Of a DNA stretch of 8,972 nt, positions 1 to 5,755 are shown piece after piece. The stretch comes from Phycisphaerae bacterium SM23_33 (GTDB lineage Bacteria > Planctomycetota > Phycisphaerae > SM23-33): the NCBI GenBank assembly GCA_001303665.1, contig LJUF01000120.1:1-8972 (forward strand), written 5' to 3'. Under the pieces are notes generated by a model, which did not search any database, had not been told where the DNA came from, and saw nothing but the letters and a program-made list of their open reading frames with translations. Within the stretch, counting starts at the first letter, position 1. Each line of letters begins with the position of its first letter. A program made the position numbers and the translations under genes.

Positions 1-545
1 ACCCGCCTACCTGCGGTAAGCAGGCAGGGGCAGGCGGCGATCAGCAGGACGCCCAAGCCGGGTTCGGGGGCTACTGACACCCGGACGTCGTCAACAAAGA
101 AGCAGGTCTCGGCGTAGCCGACGTGACCGATGGTGATTCCCGACAGGAACCAGTCCGGGTTCGGGCCCATGGTGGCGTCGACGAATTCCCACCGGCCGGT
201 GGGCGAAGGATATATCGGGGTCGCGTTGGGAACGGGATACCCGTTGGCGTCCACCACCGAACGGCTGTAATAGCCGACCAGCTCCTGGCCGGGCTGCTCG
301 AACTTTATCCAGAAAGAGATCTCAACGACCCGGTCGAGGGGGATGGCGTCAAACTGCTGGCTGATGGCGATTCCCCCGCATAGGTACGCGCTGCGCTGGC
401 CGGTGCGGCTCTCGAGGTCCGTGGCCGCAAATCCCCACGCCTCGGGCGTCTCGAAGCCCGGATTGACCAGGATGTTCTCGCCCGATGCCGACGCGGCGGC
501 CAGCAGCAGACCCGCCGCCAACCCCAGGGCATTCCCCGCCCTCAT
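1..545 (-). CDS. Small secreted PEP-CTERM protein (3' end at or beyond window edge)
   Basis: I translated this frame by hand from the ATG at 545-543; 181 codons are visible before the window ends. A good Shine-Dalgarno (AAGGAG, 7 bases before the ATG) fixes the start. Residues 1-22 are a signal peptide with an Ala/Leu core. Mature protein begins near ENILVNPGFETPEAW, the NPGFE opening common in exported planctomycete PEP-CTERM proteins that fold as a carbohydrate-binding-like beta-sandwich. VDDVRV at 151-156 is the usual last strand of that domain. Then comes the sorting signal: APEPGLGVLLIAA at 159-171, followed by CPCLLTAGRR. The PEP motif and hydrophobic stretch are clear, but the basic end is atypical because the last codons coincide with a GC-rich imperfect palindrome. 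PEP-CTERM tails are recognised by an exosortase in the inner membrane, so the product is probably exported and surface-attached. The ligand is unknown. It follows the Flp pilin gene on the same strand with a 123-bp gap. Confidence 0.85.
   Translation of the reverse strand, partial: MRAGNALGLAAGLLLAAASASGENILVNPGFETPEAWGFAATDLESRTGQRSAYLCGGIAISQQFDAIPLDRVVEISFWIKFEQPGQELVGYYSRSVVDANGYPVPNATPIYPSPTGRWEFVDATMGPNPDWFLSGITIGHVGYAETCFFVDDVRVSVAPEPGLGVLLIAACPCLLTAGRR
3..38. repeat. Imperfect GC-rich palindrome and GGCAGG repeats at the end of the PEP-CTERM gene
   Basis: Bases 6-26 form an imperfect inverted repeat, GCCTACCTGC against GTAAGCAGGC, with a perfect TACC/GGTA core. It is followed by GGCAGG-like direct repeats to base 38. 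The element covers the last visible codons of the minus-strand PEP-CTERM protein, where an Arg-rich tail would be expected. It resembles small dispersed palindromic repeats of environmental bacterial genomes, but one copy cannot show that it is dispersed. Confidence 0.3.
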
Positions 546-668
546 GACTTTGCTCCTTGCAGACATAACCCGGCCCCATCCAGACACGCCTCCGCAGGTG
601 CCGGGGCACACCGGCAAGATCCTGCACCGCGCTGCCTGAAACGCGCCGCCGACAACTTGCGAGACGCC
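546..668. other. Short gap between pilin and PEP-CTERM genes
   Basis: This 123-bp spacer separates two minus-strand genes. Apart from the Shine-Dalgarno of the downstream gene, it holds a 5-bp GC hairpin (GCCGG at 600-604 with CCGGC at 611-615, loop of six). There is no T-run, so it is not a convincing terminator. I see no good promoter, and the two genes may be co-transcribed. Confidence 0.4.
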
Positions 669-851
669 CTACGGATGAGTCGCCAACTGCTGGTCGAGCG
701 TGTTGAACCTATTGTAGGCCCACTGCCCGATGGAGGCGACCAGGCCGATCGTGCCCACCACGATCAACCCGGCAATGATCGCATACTCCACCGTTTCCAG
801 CCCGTCTTCCTCGCGAAGGAACCTCCCTGCCAGCTCCCGCAGAGCTTTCAT
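669..851 (-). CDS. flp: Flp/Fap-type (type IVb) pilin
   Basis: A 60-residue class III (Flp) prepilin. The start is the ATG at 851-849, with an excellent Shine-Dalgarno (AAAGGAG, 6-7 bases upstream). An in-frame ATG at 896 would add 15 residues ahead of that ribosome site and is unlikely. Residues 1-17 are a short basic leader ending EEDG. Processing by a TadV/PilD-like prepilin peptidase would fall after Gly17, leaving LETVEYAIIAGLIVVGTIG, with Glu at +5 and Tyr at +6 of the mature protein as in Flp pilins. The hydrophobic segment 24-42 is the assembly and membrane helix, and the C-terminus is short and polar. Flp pilins polymerise into thin adhesive fibres through the Tad machinery. No tad/cpa genes are in the window, so this may be an orphan pilin gene, common in planctomycetes. 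A promoter-like TTGACA/TATGCT pair lies about 240 bp upstream. Confidence 0.92.
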   Translation of the reverse strand: MKALRELAGRFLREEDGLETVEYAIIAGLIVVGTIGLVASIGQWAYNRFNTLDQQLATHP

Positions 852-1086
852 GGTCGTCTCCTTTCCCAGGTTCCGACACTTTTCCAGTGCGTGCATGCAT
901 TCCCGCGGTGCGTCACCGGCTGCCCACGAAGAGATATCGAGCCATTCGAGCGGACGAGCCTGCGCGGCTGCCTGTATCGCTTAGACTCTACAGAATGCCT
1001 GCGGCCGCACCGATTTTCACTGATCGAGAAGCGCTTCCATGAATTGAGCTACGTTCCCCTCATCCTTGCGGGTCAACGCTAGAACA

Positions 1087-1115
1087 AGCATATCGCCGCG
1101 GTGTTCCGGTGTCAA
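1087..1115 (-). promoter_or_regulatory. Sigma70-like promoter pointing to the pilin gene
   Basis: Read on the minus strand, TTGACA (1115-1110, perfect -35) is followed after 17 bp by TATGCT (1092-1087, a 4/6 match to the -10 that keeps TA---T). It would start transcription near base 1080 and leave a long leader before the pilin ATG at 851. Spacing is optimal. Use in vivo is inferred. Confidence 0.5.
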
Positions 1116-1186
1116 GTGGTAAACGGTTCATATTCGTGCCGGCATTTCCCCATGAAGCGGCGGCCAGGGAAACGCCCGGCTCCGAC

Positions 1187-1216
1187 TTGACCCGGCGGGG
1201 CCGGGCCTGGTATAAG
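1187..1216 (+). promoter_or_regulatory. Sigma70-like promoter of the PQQ propeller gene
   Basis: TTGACC at 1187-1192 and TATAAG at 1211-1216 are separated by 18 bp. Each hexamer is one base from consensus. The predicted start near 1223 gives a leader of about 64 nt. A Shine-Dalgarno-like AAGGAAGG at 1271-1278 precedes the ATG at 1287. Confidence 0.65.
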
Positions 1217-1286
1217 CTGCGCCTTCGCATCGGTTGGAGGCGTGTTGCCCCGCCGCTGGAAACCCTTGATAAGGAAGGGATAAGGG

Positions 1287-2912
1287 ATGAGAAGCTGGAC
1301 GCATTGGGGCAGTCTCGTGCTGGCGTCTTGCCTGGCGTTGAGCTCCAACCTGGGGGCGGCGGACTGGAACCAGTGGCGCGGCCCCGACCGCAGCGGCGCC
1401 GCCCCTTCCAGCCCGCCCCTGGCTCAGAGCTGGCCGAAGGCAGGCCCGCGCAAGGTCTGGCAGAGCGAGGCCATCCCCAGCGGCAACGTCGGCGGCCTGG
1501 GCAGCCCCGTCGTCGCCGGCGGGAAGGTGTACCTGTACGTCAACTGGAAGTACGTGGACCCCATCGCCACCCGCACGCTCTCGGACGGGGGCCTGAAGCA
1601 GCTCGGCTGGACGCCCCAGAAGCCCCCGGCCGACCTGCTGGCGGTAGTGGAAGAGGCCCGGCTCTCGGAAGAGCGCCAGAAGCTCATCCGCAAGGACCTC
1701 GACCCCTGGGTCAAGAAGTGGCTCGCCGAGAAGCTGAGCGAGGAGCAGCGCAAGAAGTTCGGCGGCTGGATCAACGATCGCCTCCGGCGAGGCAAGGCCG
1801 CCATCGCCATCGAGGCGCTGGACAAGCTGGCGGAGATCCGCAACAAGGAGTTCCCCACCAAGCAGGAGCTGGGCGAGTGGCTACAGGAGAGCGGCCTGCC
1901 GGTCGAGGTCAAGAGAGCCGCGGTCGGCCAGATCCCCACCACCAAGGACCGCCACACCGACGTGATCTTCTGCCTCGACGCCGCCGACGGCACGAGGCTG
2001 TGGAGGCAGGAGTACCCCGGCCGGGGCTTCGACCCGGGCACCTCGACCACCCCGCTGGTGGCCGGCGGGCGGTTGTACGTGATCGGCTCGCTGGGCGCGG
2101 TCTACTGCCTGGACGCCGGCAGCGGGGAGCTGGCGTGGCAGAAGCCGCTGCCCGCGGCCAGGGGACAGCGTGTCAGCTCCTCCTTCGCCATCGCCGACGG
2201 GCTGCTGGTGATTCTGGCCAATCACCTGACGGCCATGGACGTCGCCGCCGGCGAGGTCCGCTGGACCCAGCCCAAGGTCAGCGGGTCCGACAACTCCCCG
2301 GTCTTCTGGACCTGTGGGGAAAAGAACTACGTCCTCTGCAACACCGGGCGAAGCGTCTTCTGCGTTGACCCCGCCGACGGCAAGGTGCTGTGGAACGTTC
2401 CCGGCGGGAGCTGTTCCTCGGTCGCGGTGGCCGGCGACGTCATGGCCGTGCAGGCCGAGGCTAAGAACGTGGGGCTCTCGGCCTACCGGCTTTCGCCGGA
2501 GAAGCCCGAGAAGCTCTGGAGTGTGCCGCACACCGACCGCGGCGCCAGCCCCATCATCCATGACCAGCACGTCTACTCGGTCACCCGCGACGGGGCCATC
2601 TGCGTGAACCTCGAAACGGGCAACGTCCTGTGGAAGCAGAACGCCGGCGGCGGGGAGATCTCCTCGCCCATCCTGGCCGGGGGCATGCTGCTGTCGCCCG
2701 TGGCCGCCGACAAGGGCGTGCTGGTGATGACCCAGGCCTCGCCCGAGAAGTTCTCGCTGCTGGGCAGGGCCCAACTGGGCATCGCCACGTGCACCTCACC
2801 GGCCTTCGCCGACGGCAGGCTGTACGTTCGGCTGGGCGGCGCGGTGGCCTGCTACGACCTGTCGGCCGCCGCCAACACCACCCAGCCGGCCACCGAACCG
2901 GCCAAGGATTGA
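1287..2912 (+). CDS. Secreted PQQ-binding-like beta-propeller protein with helical insertion
   Basis: 541 residues. Residues 1-24 are a Sec signal peptide (SLVLASCLALSSNLGAA); the mature protein starts DWNQWRGPDRSG, the typical opening of planctomycete PQQ-like (BamB/quinoprotein-type) propellers. Blade repeats with the LDxxxGxxxW signature occur at about 230 (LDAADGTRLW), 275 (LDAGSGELAW), 318 (MDVAAGEVRW), 360 (VDPADGKVLW) and 440 (VNLETGNVLW), so the fold is a multi-blade beta-propeller. Residues about 95-220 break the pattern with a Lys/Glu-rich, mostly helical insertion between the first blade strands (GSPVVAGGKVYLYV at 72-85) and DVIFCLDA at 225. There is no CxxCH haem motif and no full quinoprotein-dehydrogenase signature, so real PQQ binding is doubtful. 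Such proteins are usually periplasmic or surface binding or scaffold proteins. The gene has its own promoter and converges on the lipoprotein gene 59 bp downstream. Substrate unknown. Confidence 0.95.
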   Translation: MRSWTHWGSLVLASCLALSSNLGAADWNQWRGPDRSGAAPSSPPLAQSWPKAGPRKVWQSEAIPSGNVGGLGSPVVAGGKVYLYVNWKYVDPIATRTLSDGGLKQLGWTPQKPPADLLAVVEEARLSEERQKLIRKDLDPWVKKWLAEKLSEEQRKKFGGWINDRLRRGKAAIAIEALDKLAEIRNKEFPTKQELGEWLQESGLPVEVKRAAVGQIPTTKDRHTDVIFCLDAADGTRLWRQEYPGRGFDPGTSTTPLVAGGRLYVIGSLGAVYCLDAGSGELAWQKPLPAARGQRVSSSFAIADGLLVILANHLTAMDVAAGEVRWTQPKVSGSDNSPVFWTCGEKNYVLCNTGRSVFCVDPADGKVLWNVPGGSCSSVAVAGDVMAVQAEAKNVGLSAYRLSPEKPEKLWSVPHTDRGASPIIHDQHVYSVTRDGAICVNLETGNVLWKQNAGGGEISSPILAGGMLLSPVAADKGVLVMTQASPEKFSLLGRAQLGIATCTSPAFADGRLYVRLGGAVACYDLSAAANTTQPATEPAKD

Positions 2913-2968
2913 CGGCCGCCGGTGCCTCCTCGCCCGCCGCGGCGCCGCAAGCATTGAGCGCCGGCCGT
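2912..2968. terminator. Possible bidirectional terminator between convergent genes
   Basis: ACGGCCG (2912-2918) pairs with CGGCCGT (2962-2968). Alternatively CGGCGC (2940-2945) pairs with GCGCCG (2958-2963) around a 12-base loop. These sit exactly between two convergent stop codons. No U-tract follows in either direction, so an intrinsic terminator is only a suggestion. Confidence 0.3.
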
Positions 2969-2971
2969 GGC

Positions 2972-3355
2972 CTACAGCTTCGGCAGGTTGAGGCCCTTGG
3001 CCGCCTTGCCGGCATCAACTGATGCCCGGGCCGCGACGATCCGATCCTGAAGGTCTTTCGGGAAGGAGCCTTTCTTGGCCTCCAGGGTCTTGAGCAGCTT
3101 CTCGGCCTCGGCCCAGTTCTGTTCCTTGATCAGGGCCAGAATCTTGGCCAGCACCCCTTCGGCGTCCTTGGCGGCCGCTTCGGCGTCCTCGCTGACGTCC
3201 TTCGCAGCGCCCTCTGCAGCCTCGACTGCCCCCGGCGCCTTCTCTTGGACGGTCTTCTCCGCCTCTTTCTCCGTCGTTGTCTTTTCCTTGCCGCCGCAGC
3301 CGACCATCATCACAGCCGCCAGCAGGGCACACCCAAGCCACACATGACGAGTCAT
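2972..3355 (-). CDS. Small Ala/Lys/Glu-rich lipoprotein
   Basis: 127 residues, start ATG at 3355-3353 with a Shine-Dalgarno AAAGGAG six bases upstream. Residues 1-19 form a type II signal peptide (LGCALLAAVMMVG) with lipobox-like MVGC, so Cys20 would be lipidated after signal peptidase II cleavage. Residues 23-68 are a low-complexity Lys/Glu/Ala segment likely to be an extended helix or coiled coil. Residues 69-115 (ILALIKEQNWAEAEKLLKTLEAKK and on) look like a short helical-hairpin, TPR-like unit. There is no catalytic motif and I do not recognise a specific family; a structural or membrane-tethered spacer role is only a guess. It lies downstream of the nucleoside-hydrolase-like gene on the same strand, about 100 bp beyond the second sorting-tail stop. 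A -10-like TATAGT at 3381-3376 lies just ahead of the ribosome site but has no good -35. Confidence 0.87.
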   Translation of the reverse strand: MTRHVWLGCALLAAVMMVGCGGKEKTTTEKEAEKTVQEKAPGAVEAAEGAAKDVSEDAEAAAKDAEGVLAKILALIKEQNWAEAEKLLKTLEAKKGSFPKDLQDRIVAARASVDAGKAAKGLNLPKL

Positions 3356-3387
3356 AAGGCTCTCCTTTCATCTCAACTATATGCAGC

Positions 3388-3402
3388 TCCCCTGTGTGGG
3401 GA
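3388..3402. other. Small hairpin upstream of the lipoprotein gene
   Basis: TCCCC (3388-3392) and GGGGA (3398-3402) form a 5-bp stem with loop TGTGT. It lies between the nucleoside-hydrolase-like gene and the lipoprotein gene. No T-run follows on the minus strand, so a terminator or an RNA processing site are both only possible. Confidence 0.3.
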
Positions 3403-3457
3403 ATAGGCTCGTCCGTCAACAGGCACTTCCGGCGAAGCGGCCGCCGCCGACCCCAGC

Positions 3458-3553
3458 CTACCCGTTCCTGCGCCGGCGCAGTAGCGGGCCCAGGCCGGCC
3501 ATCAGCAGCAGGGCCAAGGCGGGCTTGCCCGCCGAAGCAGACGGCCGGCCGTC
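3458..3553 (-). pseudogene. Degenerate second PEP-CTERM-like tail, in frame behind the upstream stop
   Basis: Directly after the TAG at 3556-3554, the same frame runs 31 further codons to a second TAG at 3460-3458. They encode DGRPSASAGKPALALLLMAG then LGPLLRRRRNG: a hydrophobic helix followed by four Arg, the form of a PEP-CTERM tail. Codon by codon it matches the tail of the first gene in the window: GGC AAG CCC GCC TTG GCC against CCC GAA CCC GGC TTG GGC, so Gly-Lys-Pro stands where Pro-Glu-Pro is expected. It is not a copy of the tail just upstream, whose nucleotide sequence differs. It has no start codon with a ribosome site. It is most simply the remnant of an older gene end; stop-codon readthrough is the other possibility. 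Confidence 0.6.
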
Positions 3554-5086
3554 CTACGCCCTCCGCCGACGCCAGGCCACAACCGCCAGACCCAGCCCCA
3601 GAAGCGCCGCGGAGGCGGGCTCCGGAATGGCCGCGCCGGCCCCCTCGCAGCCGCCCAGGTAGTTCAGCGACCAGATGTTGTAGTCCAGACCGTCCACGCA
3701 GTCGTCTTCGTTGAAGTTCCCGACCGTCCAGCCGCCCTCCGACCAGGCCGCGTGCCCGCACTCCAGGTAATGCCCCGACCAGATGTTGTAGTCCAGCCCG
3801 TCCACGCAGCCGTTCTCATCGGCGTCGCCGGGCCCGGGCGGGCCGGCCAGGTACGTCGCCACCAGCTCGCGGTAGACCGCGTTGAGGATATCGCCGTACT
3901 CACCCCGGGTGGCCGTCTCCCAGTGGAAGATGTGCATGTTCGCCTGCTCCTCCGGCACCTCCGTGTAGGTGAACACCCCGCTGCCGTCCACCGTGCCCAG
4001 CACCGGCACGTAGAAGCCCACCCGGCTCCACCCCGGCTCGGTGTCGTTGTAGGACAGCAGGATCTGCTCGCCCTGCCGGAAGATCCGCAGCCCCACCGAA
4101 TCAATGAAGTTGATGGGCGACCACATGGCCTTGGTCAGCCCGGCCGTGCGAATCTCCGCGTCAATGGCGGGCAGGGTGGGCTCGTCGAAGAAGGCCTGCG
4201 GGTTGGCCATGGTGTTGTTGCCCAGAAACTGATCCGGCGGCTCGATGGCCTCCGGCAGGAACGGGCGGTCGGGGAAGGGGATGCCGTGCTTCATCCGGTA
4301 CCCCCCATCCATGGCGCAGTAGTAGCCCCAGTGCACCACCTGGGAGAGCAGGGGATTCACCTCGTCGGTCACCCCCAGCAGGGCCGGGATGTCCAGCGAC
4401 CAGCCGGTCCTGTCGTGGCGCGAGTCGTCCGGCTGGGAGATCAGCCCGATGTACAGCGGCAGGCCGCTGGTCAGGAGCCGCCGGGTGGCCTGGGGGTCGG
4501 AGCCCCAGTTGGCGTCGCCGGAGCCCACCGTTCCCTCGCGCCCGCCGGACAGATAAATCCGATCCACCTTCTGGGCGAACAGCACGGGGTCGTGGTTGTA
4601 CGCCGCCGCGATGTCGCGCGGGCTGCCCACCGCGTGCAGCGTCACCGAATGGTCCGGCGAGGCGGCCATCACCGCCAGGATGGCGTCCCGGCCGGCGTGG
4701 TGGAAGGCGGGCTGTCCCTGCCCGTCGTCCAGCAGCCCGCCCAGCATGGACGGCAGCCCGGAGTAGTAGGGCACGTCCATCCCCACGGCGATGTCGTAGA
4801 TGCCCTGCCAGGTCCGCCCGTCGCCGCGGCTGCGGATGTCGCCCGTCCAGCCCTGGAAGGGCTCGTCCATGACGAAGGCCTCCAGCTCGGCGAAGTCCCC
4901 GCCCAGGGCGTACCAGATGGTGGCGTCGTTCAGGTCGTCCCAGTCCCAGGGGGCGTAGTACAGGTCGGTGGTGTGGACGGTGCGGACCTTCTCCGCCGGC
5001 GGGGGCGGCAGCGTCACCTGATATTCAGCCAGCCCCGCCGGCCCCCACGCCACGCAAACCAGCAGCAGGGCTCGCCACGGCTTCAT
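3554..5086 (-). CDS. Exported nucleoside-hydrolase-like protein with dockerin-like repeats and PEP-CTERM tail
   Basis: 510 residues from the ATG at 5086-5084. GGAGG lies 6 bases upstream and a signal peptide follows at once (MKPWRALLLVCVAWGPAGLA). The frame stays open to an ATG at 5179, but that extension is basic, has no ribosome site and would bury the signal peptide. Residues about 34-215 resemble inosine-uridine nucleoside hydrolase or the related DUF1593 family: HTTDLYYAPWDWDDLNDA at 38-55 is an Asp cluster like the calcium/ribose site, HAVGSPRDIAAAYNHDP at 151-167 matches the GPLTNIA helix, VDRIYLSGG at 174-182 matches the IVLMGG strand, and DANWGSDPQATRRLL at 191-205 matches the E-FN-DPEAA motif. 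The Asp cluster is stretched (Asp41 to Asp50/51), so activity is uncertain. Residues 419-477 carry two dockerin-like repeats (GDADENGCVDGLDYNIWS and NFNEDDCVDGLDYNIWS). IPEPASAALLGLGL then WRRRRA at 487-510 is a PEP-CTERM tail. Probably anchored at the surface or assembled in an extracellular complex. Confidence 0.9.
   Translation of the reverse strand: MKPWRALLLVCVAWGPAGLAEYQVTLPPPPAEKVRTVHTTDLYYAPWDWDDLNDATIWYALGGDFAELEAFVMDEPFQGWTGDIRSRGDGRTWQGIYDIAVGMDVPYYSGLPSMLGGLLDDGQGQPAFHHAGRDAILAVMAASPDHSVTLHAVGSPRDIAAAYNHDPVLFAQKVDRIYLSGGREGTVGSGDANWGSDPQATRRLLTSGLPLYIGLISQPDDSRHDRTGWSLDIPALLGVTDEVNPLLSQVVHWGYYCAMDGGYRMKHGIPFPDRPFLPEAIEPPDQFLGNNTMANPQAFFDEPTLPAIDAEIRTAGLTKAMWSPINFIDSVGLRIFRQGEQILLSYNDTEPGWSRVGFYVPVLGTVDGSGVFTYTEVPEEQANMHIFHWETATRGEYGDILNAVYRELVATYLAGPPGPGDADENGCVDGLDYNIWSGHYLECGHAAWSEGGWTVGNFNEDDCVDGLDYNIWSLNYLGGCEGAGAAIPEPASAALLGLGLAVVAWRRRRA
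3655..3806 (-). repeat. Two 44-bp coding repeats of a dockerin-like module
   Basis: Copies at 3655-3698 and 3763-3806 share CCAGGTA followed by GACCAGATGTTGTAGTCCAG on the plus strand, encoding VDGLDYNIWS...YL on the minus strand. The 64-bp spacer encodes a Trp/Gly-rich linker (AWSEGGWTVGNFN). Two more copies with the same spacing occur at the right edge. The acidic DxxxxxxVDGLDYN loops resemble the calcium-binding EF-hand-like loops of type I dockerins, which mediate protein-protein docking. Confidence 0.8.
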
Positions 5087-5223
5087 CTCCGCCCTCCGTT
5101 CTTGAAGGTGCAGACGCTTGCGCCGTTGAAAAACTATCCGGCCGCGAACAACGCCAACCGGAACAAGGAAGTTACACATCCTCCCATCGGCCTGAGGCTG
5201 TGTCTTCCCTGGCCGAGAGGATT

Positions 5224-5255
5224 CTCACCCGGGCCTTTCAACAGCCCGCGGTGAG
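5224..5255. other. Strong 11-bp hairpin in the divergent spacer
   Basis: CTCACC-CGGGC (5224-5234) pairs with GCCCG-C-GGTGAG (5244-5255), leaving one bulged C and the loop CTTTCAACA. It is immediately followed by the palindrome GGAGGCCTCC (5255-5264) and, on the plus strand, a TTTTT run at 5273-5277. On the minus strand it would sit in the leader of the nucleoside-hydrolase-like gene, about 140-170 nt before its ATG. It could be an attenuator or protein-binding element, or a terminator for an unseen plus-strand transcript. Confidence 0.5.
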
Positions 5256-5554
5256 GAGGCCTCCGGCGCTGCTTTTTGATCCAACTGACCGCCTCCTACG
5301 GCCCCATGCCGGCGCCAGCACTCAGCCGGCGGCGTAATCCTCCGGTTCATGGGCTCTTATGAAGCTCGGCCGCGCGGGGCGAAGACGGCTGCACGCGGGG
5401 CCATCGCCTCCAGCCTTTCGGCCTTCCTGATTCTACCGCCTGTCGTCGGATGCGCCAACCCGCCATGAACGCCGCCACCGAGCCCGCCTCCGGGGTGCCT
5501 CGGGCAGCGGGGGCGGCGGGGCCGCAACGGTCGCGAGCGGGGATCATCCGGCAA

Positions 5555-5626
5555 ATCGCGGTCCAACCGGGGCAACCTCTCCCTGCTGGAGCCGGAAAGC
5601 AATTTGCCTGTCTCCCGGACCGCGAT
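5555..5626. promoter_or_regulatory. 10-bp inverted repeat flanking the glycosidase promoter
   Basis: ATCGCGGTCC at 5555-5564 is perfectly complementary to GGACCGCGAT at 5617-5626. Nested pairings lie between them: GGCAA (5571-5575) with TTGCC (5604-5608), and CTCC (5579-5582) with GGAG (5588-5591). The right arm overlaps the -10 region of the proposed promoter. As DNA it could be a pair of operator half-sites; as RNA it would be a three-part stem. Confidence 0.45.
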
Positions 5627-5631
5627 AGAAT
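5604..5631 (+). promoter_or_regulatory. Promoter-like pair for the glycosidase gene
   Basis: TTGCCT (5604-5609) and TAGAAT (5626-5631) are separated by 16 bp, giving a predicted start near 5638 and a leader of about 118 nt before the ATG at 5756. The -10 is one base from TATAAT, but the -35 is weak. Confidence 0.45.
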
Positions 5632-5755
5632 CCTCGAAATGCCGGCGATCGTCCTGGCGGCGAGCCCGCCTCGGAAATCCCGGATGACTGTGCTAAGCAA
5701 GTGCCGGCGCCGTCGGCGAAATGCGACCTCGGTCACCGTCATGGGGAGCGCGAGG

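Larger units (their letters stand above)
852..1286. other. Divergent intergenic region between pilin and PQQ propeller genes
   Basis: 435 bp without a convincing gene. It carries two divergent promoter-like elements and two ribosome-binding sites. Between about 855 and 1080 lies what would be a leader of roughly 230 nt for the pilin mRNA if the TTGACA promoter is the one used. I checked that stretch for c-di-GMP riboswitch landmarks and did not find a convincing set. Open frames crossing the region have no family signature. Confidence 0.5.
5087..5755. other. Divergent intergenic region between two exported hydrolase genes
   Basis: About 670 bp with no convincing gene. It holds a strong hairpin at 5224-5255, a 10-bp perfect inverted repeat at 5555-5626, and a promoter-like pair for the plus-strand gene. 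The plus-strand frame is open from 5450, but the peptide is Arg/Pro/Ala-rich, carries no domain, and ends before the real signal peptide. I found no good minus-strand promoter for the nucleoside-hydrolase-like gene; it may lie within 5090-5400. Confidence 0.5.

Noticed and set aside
1109..2368. 419-residue plus-strand open frame overlapping the propeller gene
   Set aside because: Out-of-frame shadow dominated by Arg/Gly/Pro. The overlapping frame has the blade repeats, signal peptide and ribosome site.
5087..5179. N-terminal extension of the nucleoside-hydrolase-like protein from ATG 5179
   Set aside because: The start at 5086 has GGAGG and an immediate signal peptide; the extension would block export.
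3752..5254. 500-residue plus-strand open frame
   Set aside because: Antisense to the nucleoside-hydrolase-like gene. It is Val/His/Gly/Arg-rich with no domain or ribosome site, a typical shadow frame in high-GC coding DNA.
5160..5260. Cobalamin riboswitch on the minus strand
   Set aside because: GGTGAGAATCC resembles part of the B12 element, but the GCCACTG, GGGAAGG and AGCCAGGAGACCTGCC landmarks are not found in the right order and spacing.
5450..5755. N-terminal extension of the glycosidase from ATG 5450
   Set aside because: The extra 102 residues have no ribosome site, are Arg/Pro/Ala-rich, and would hide the signal peptide that starts at 5756.
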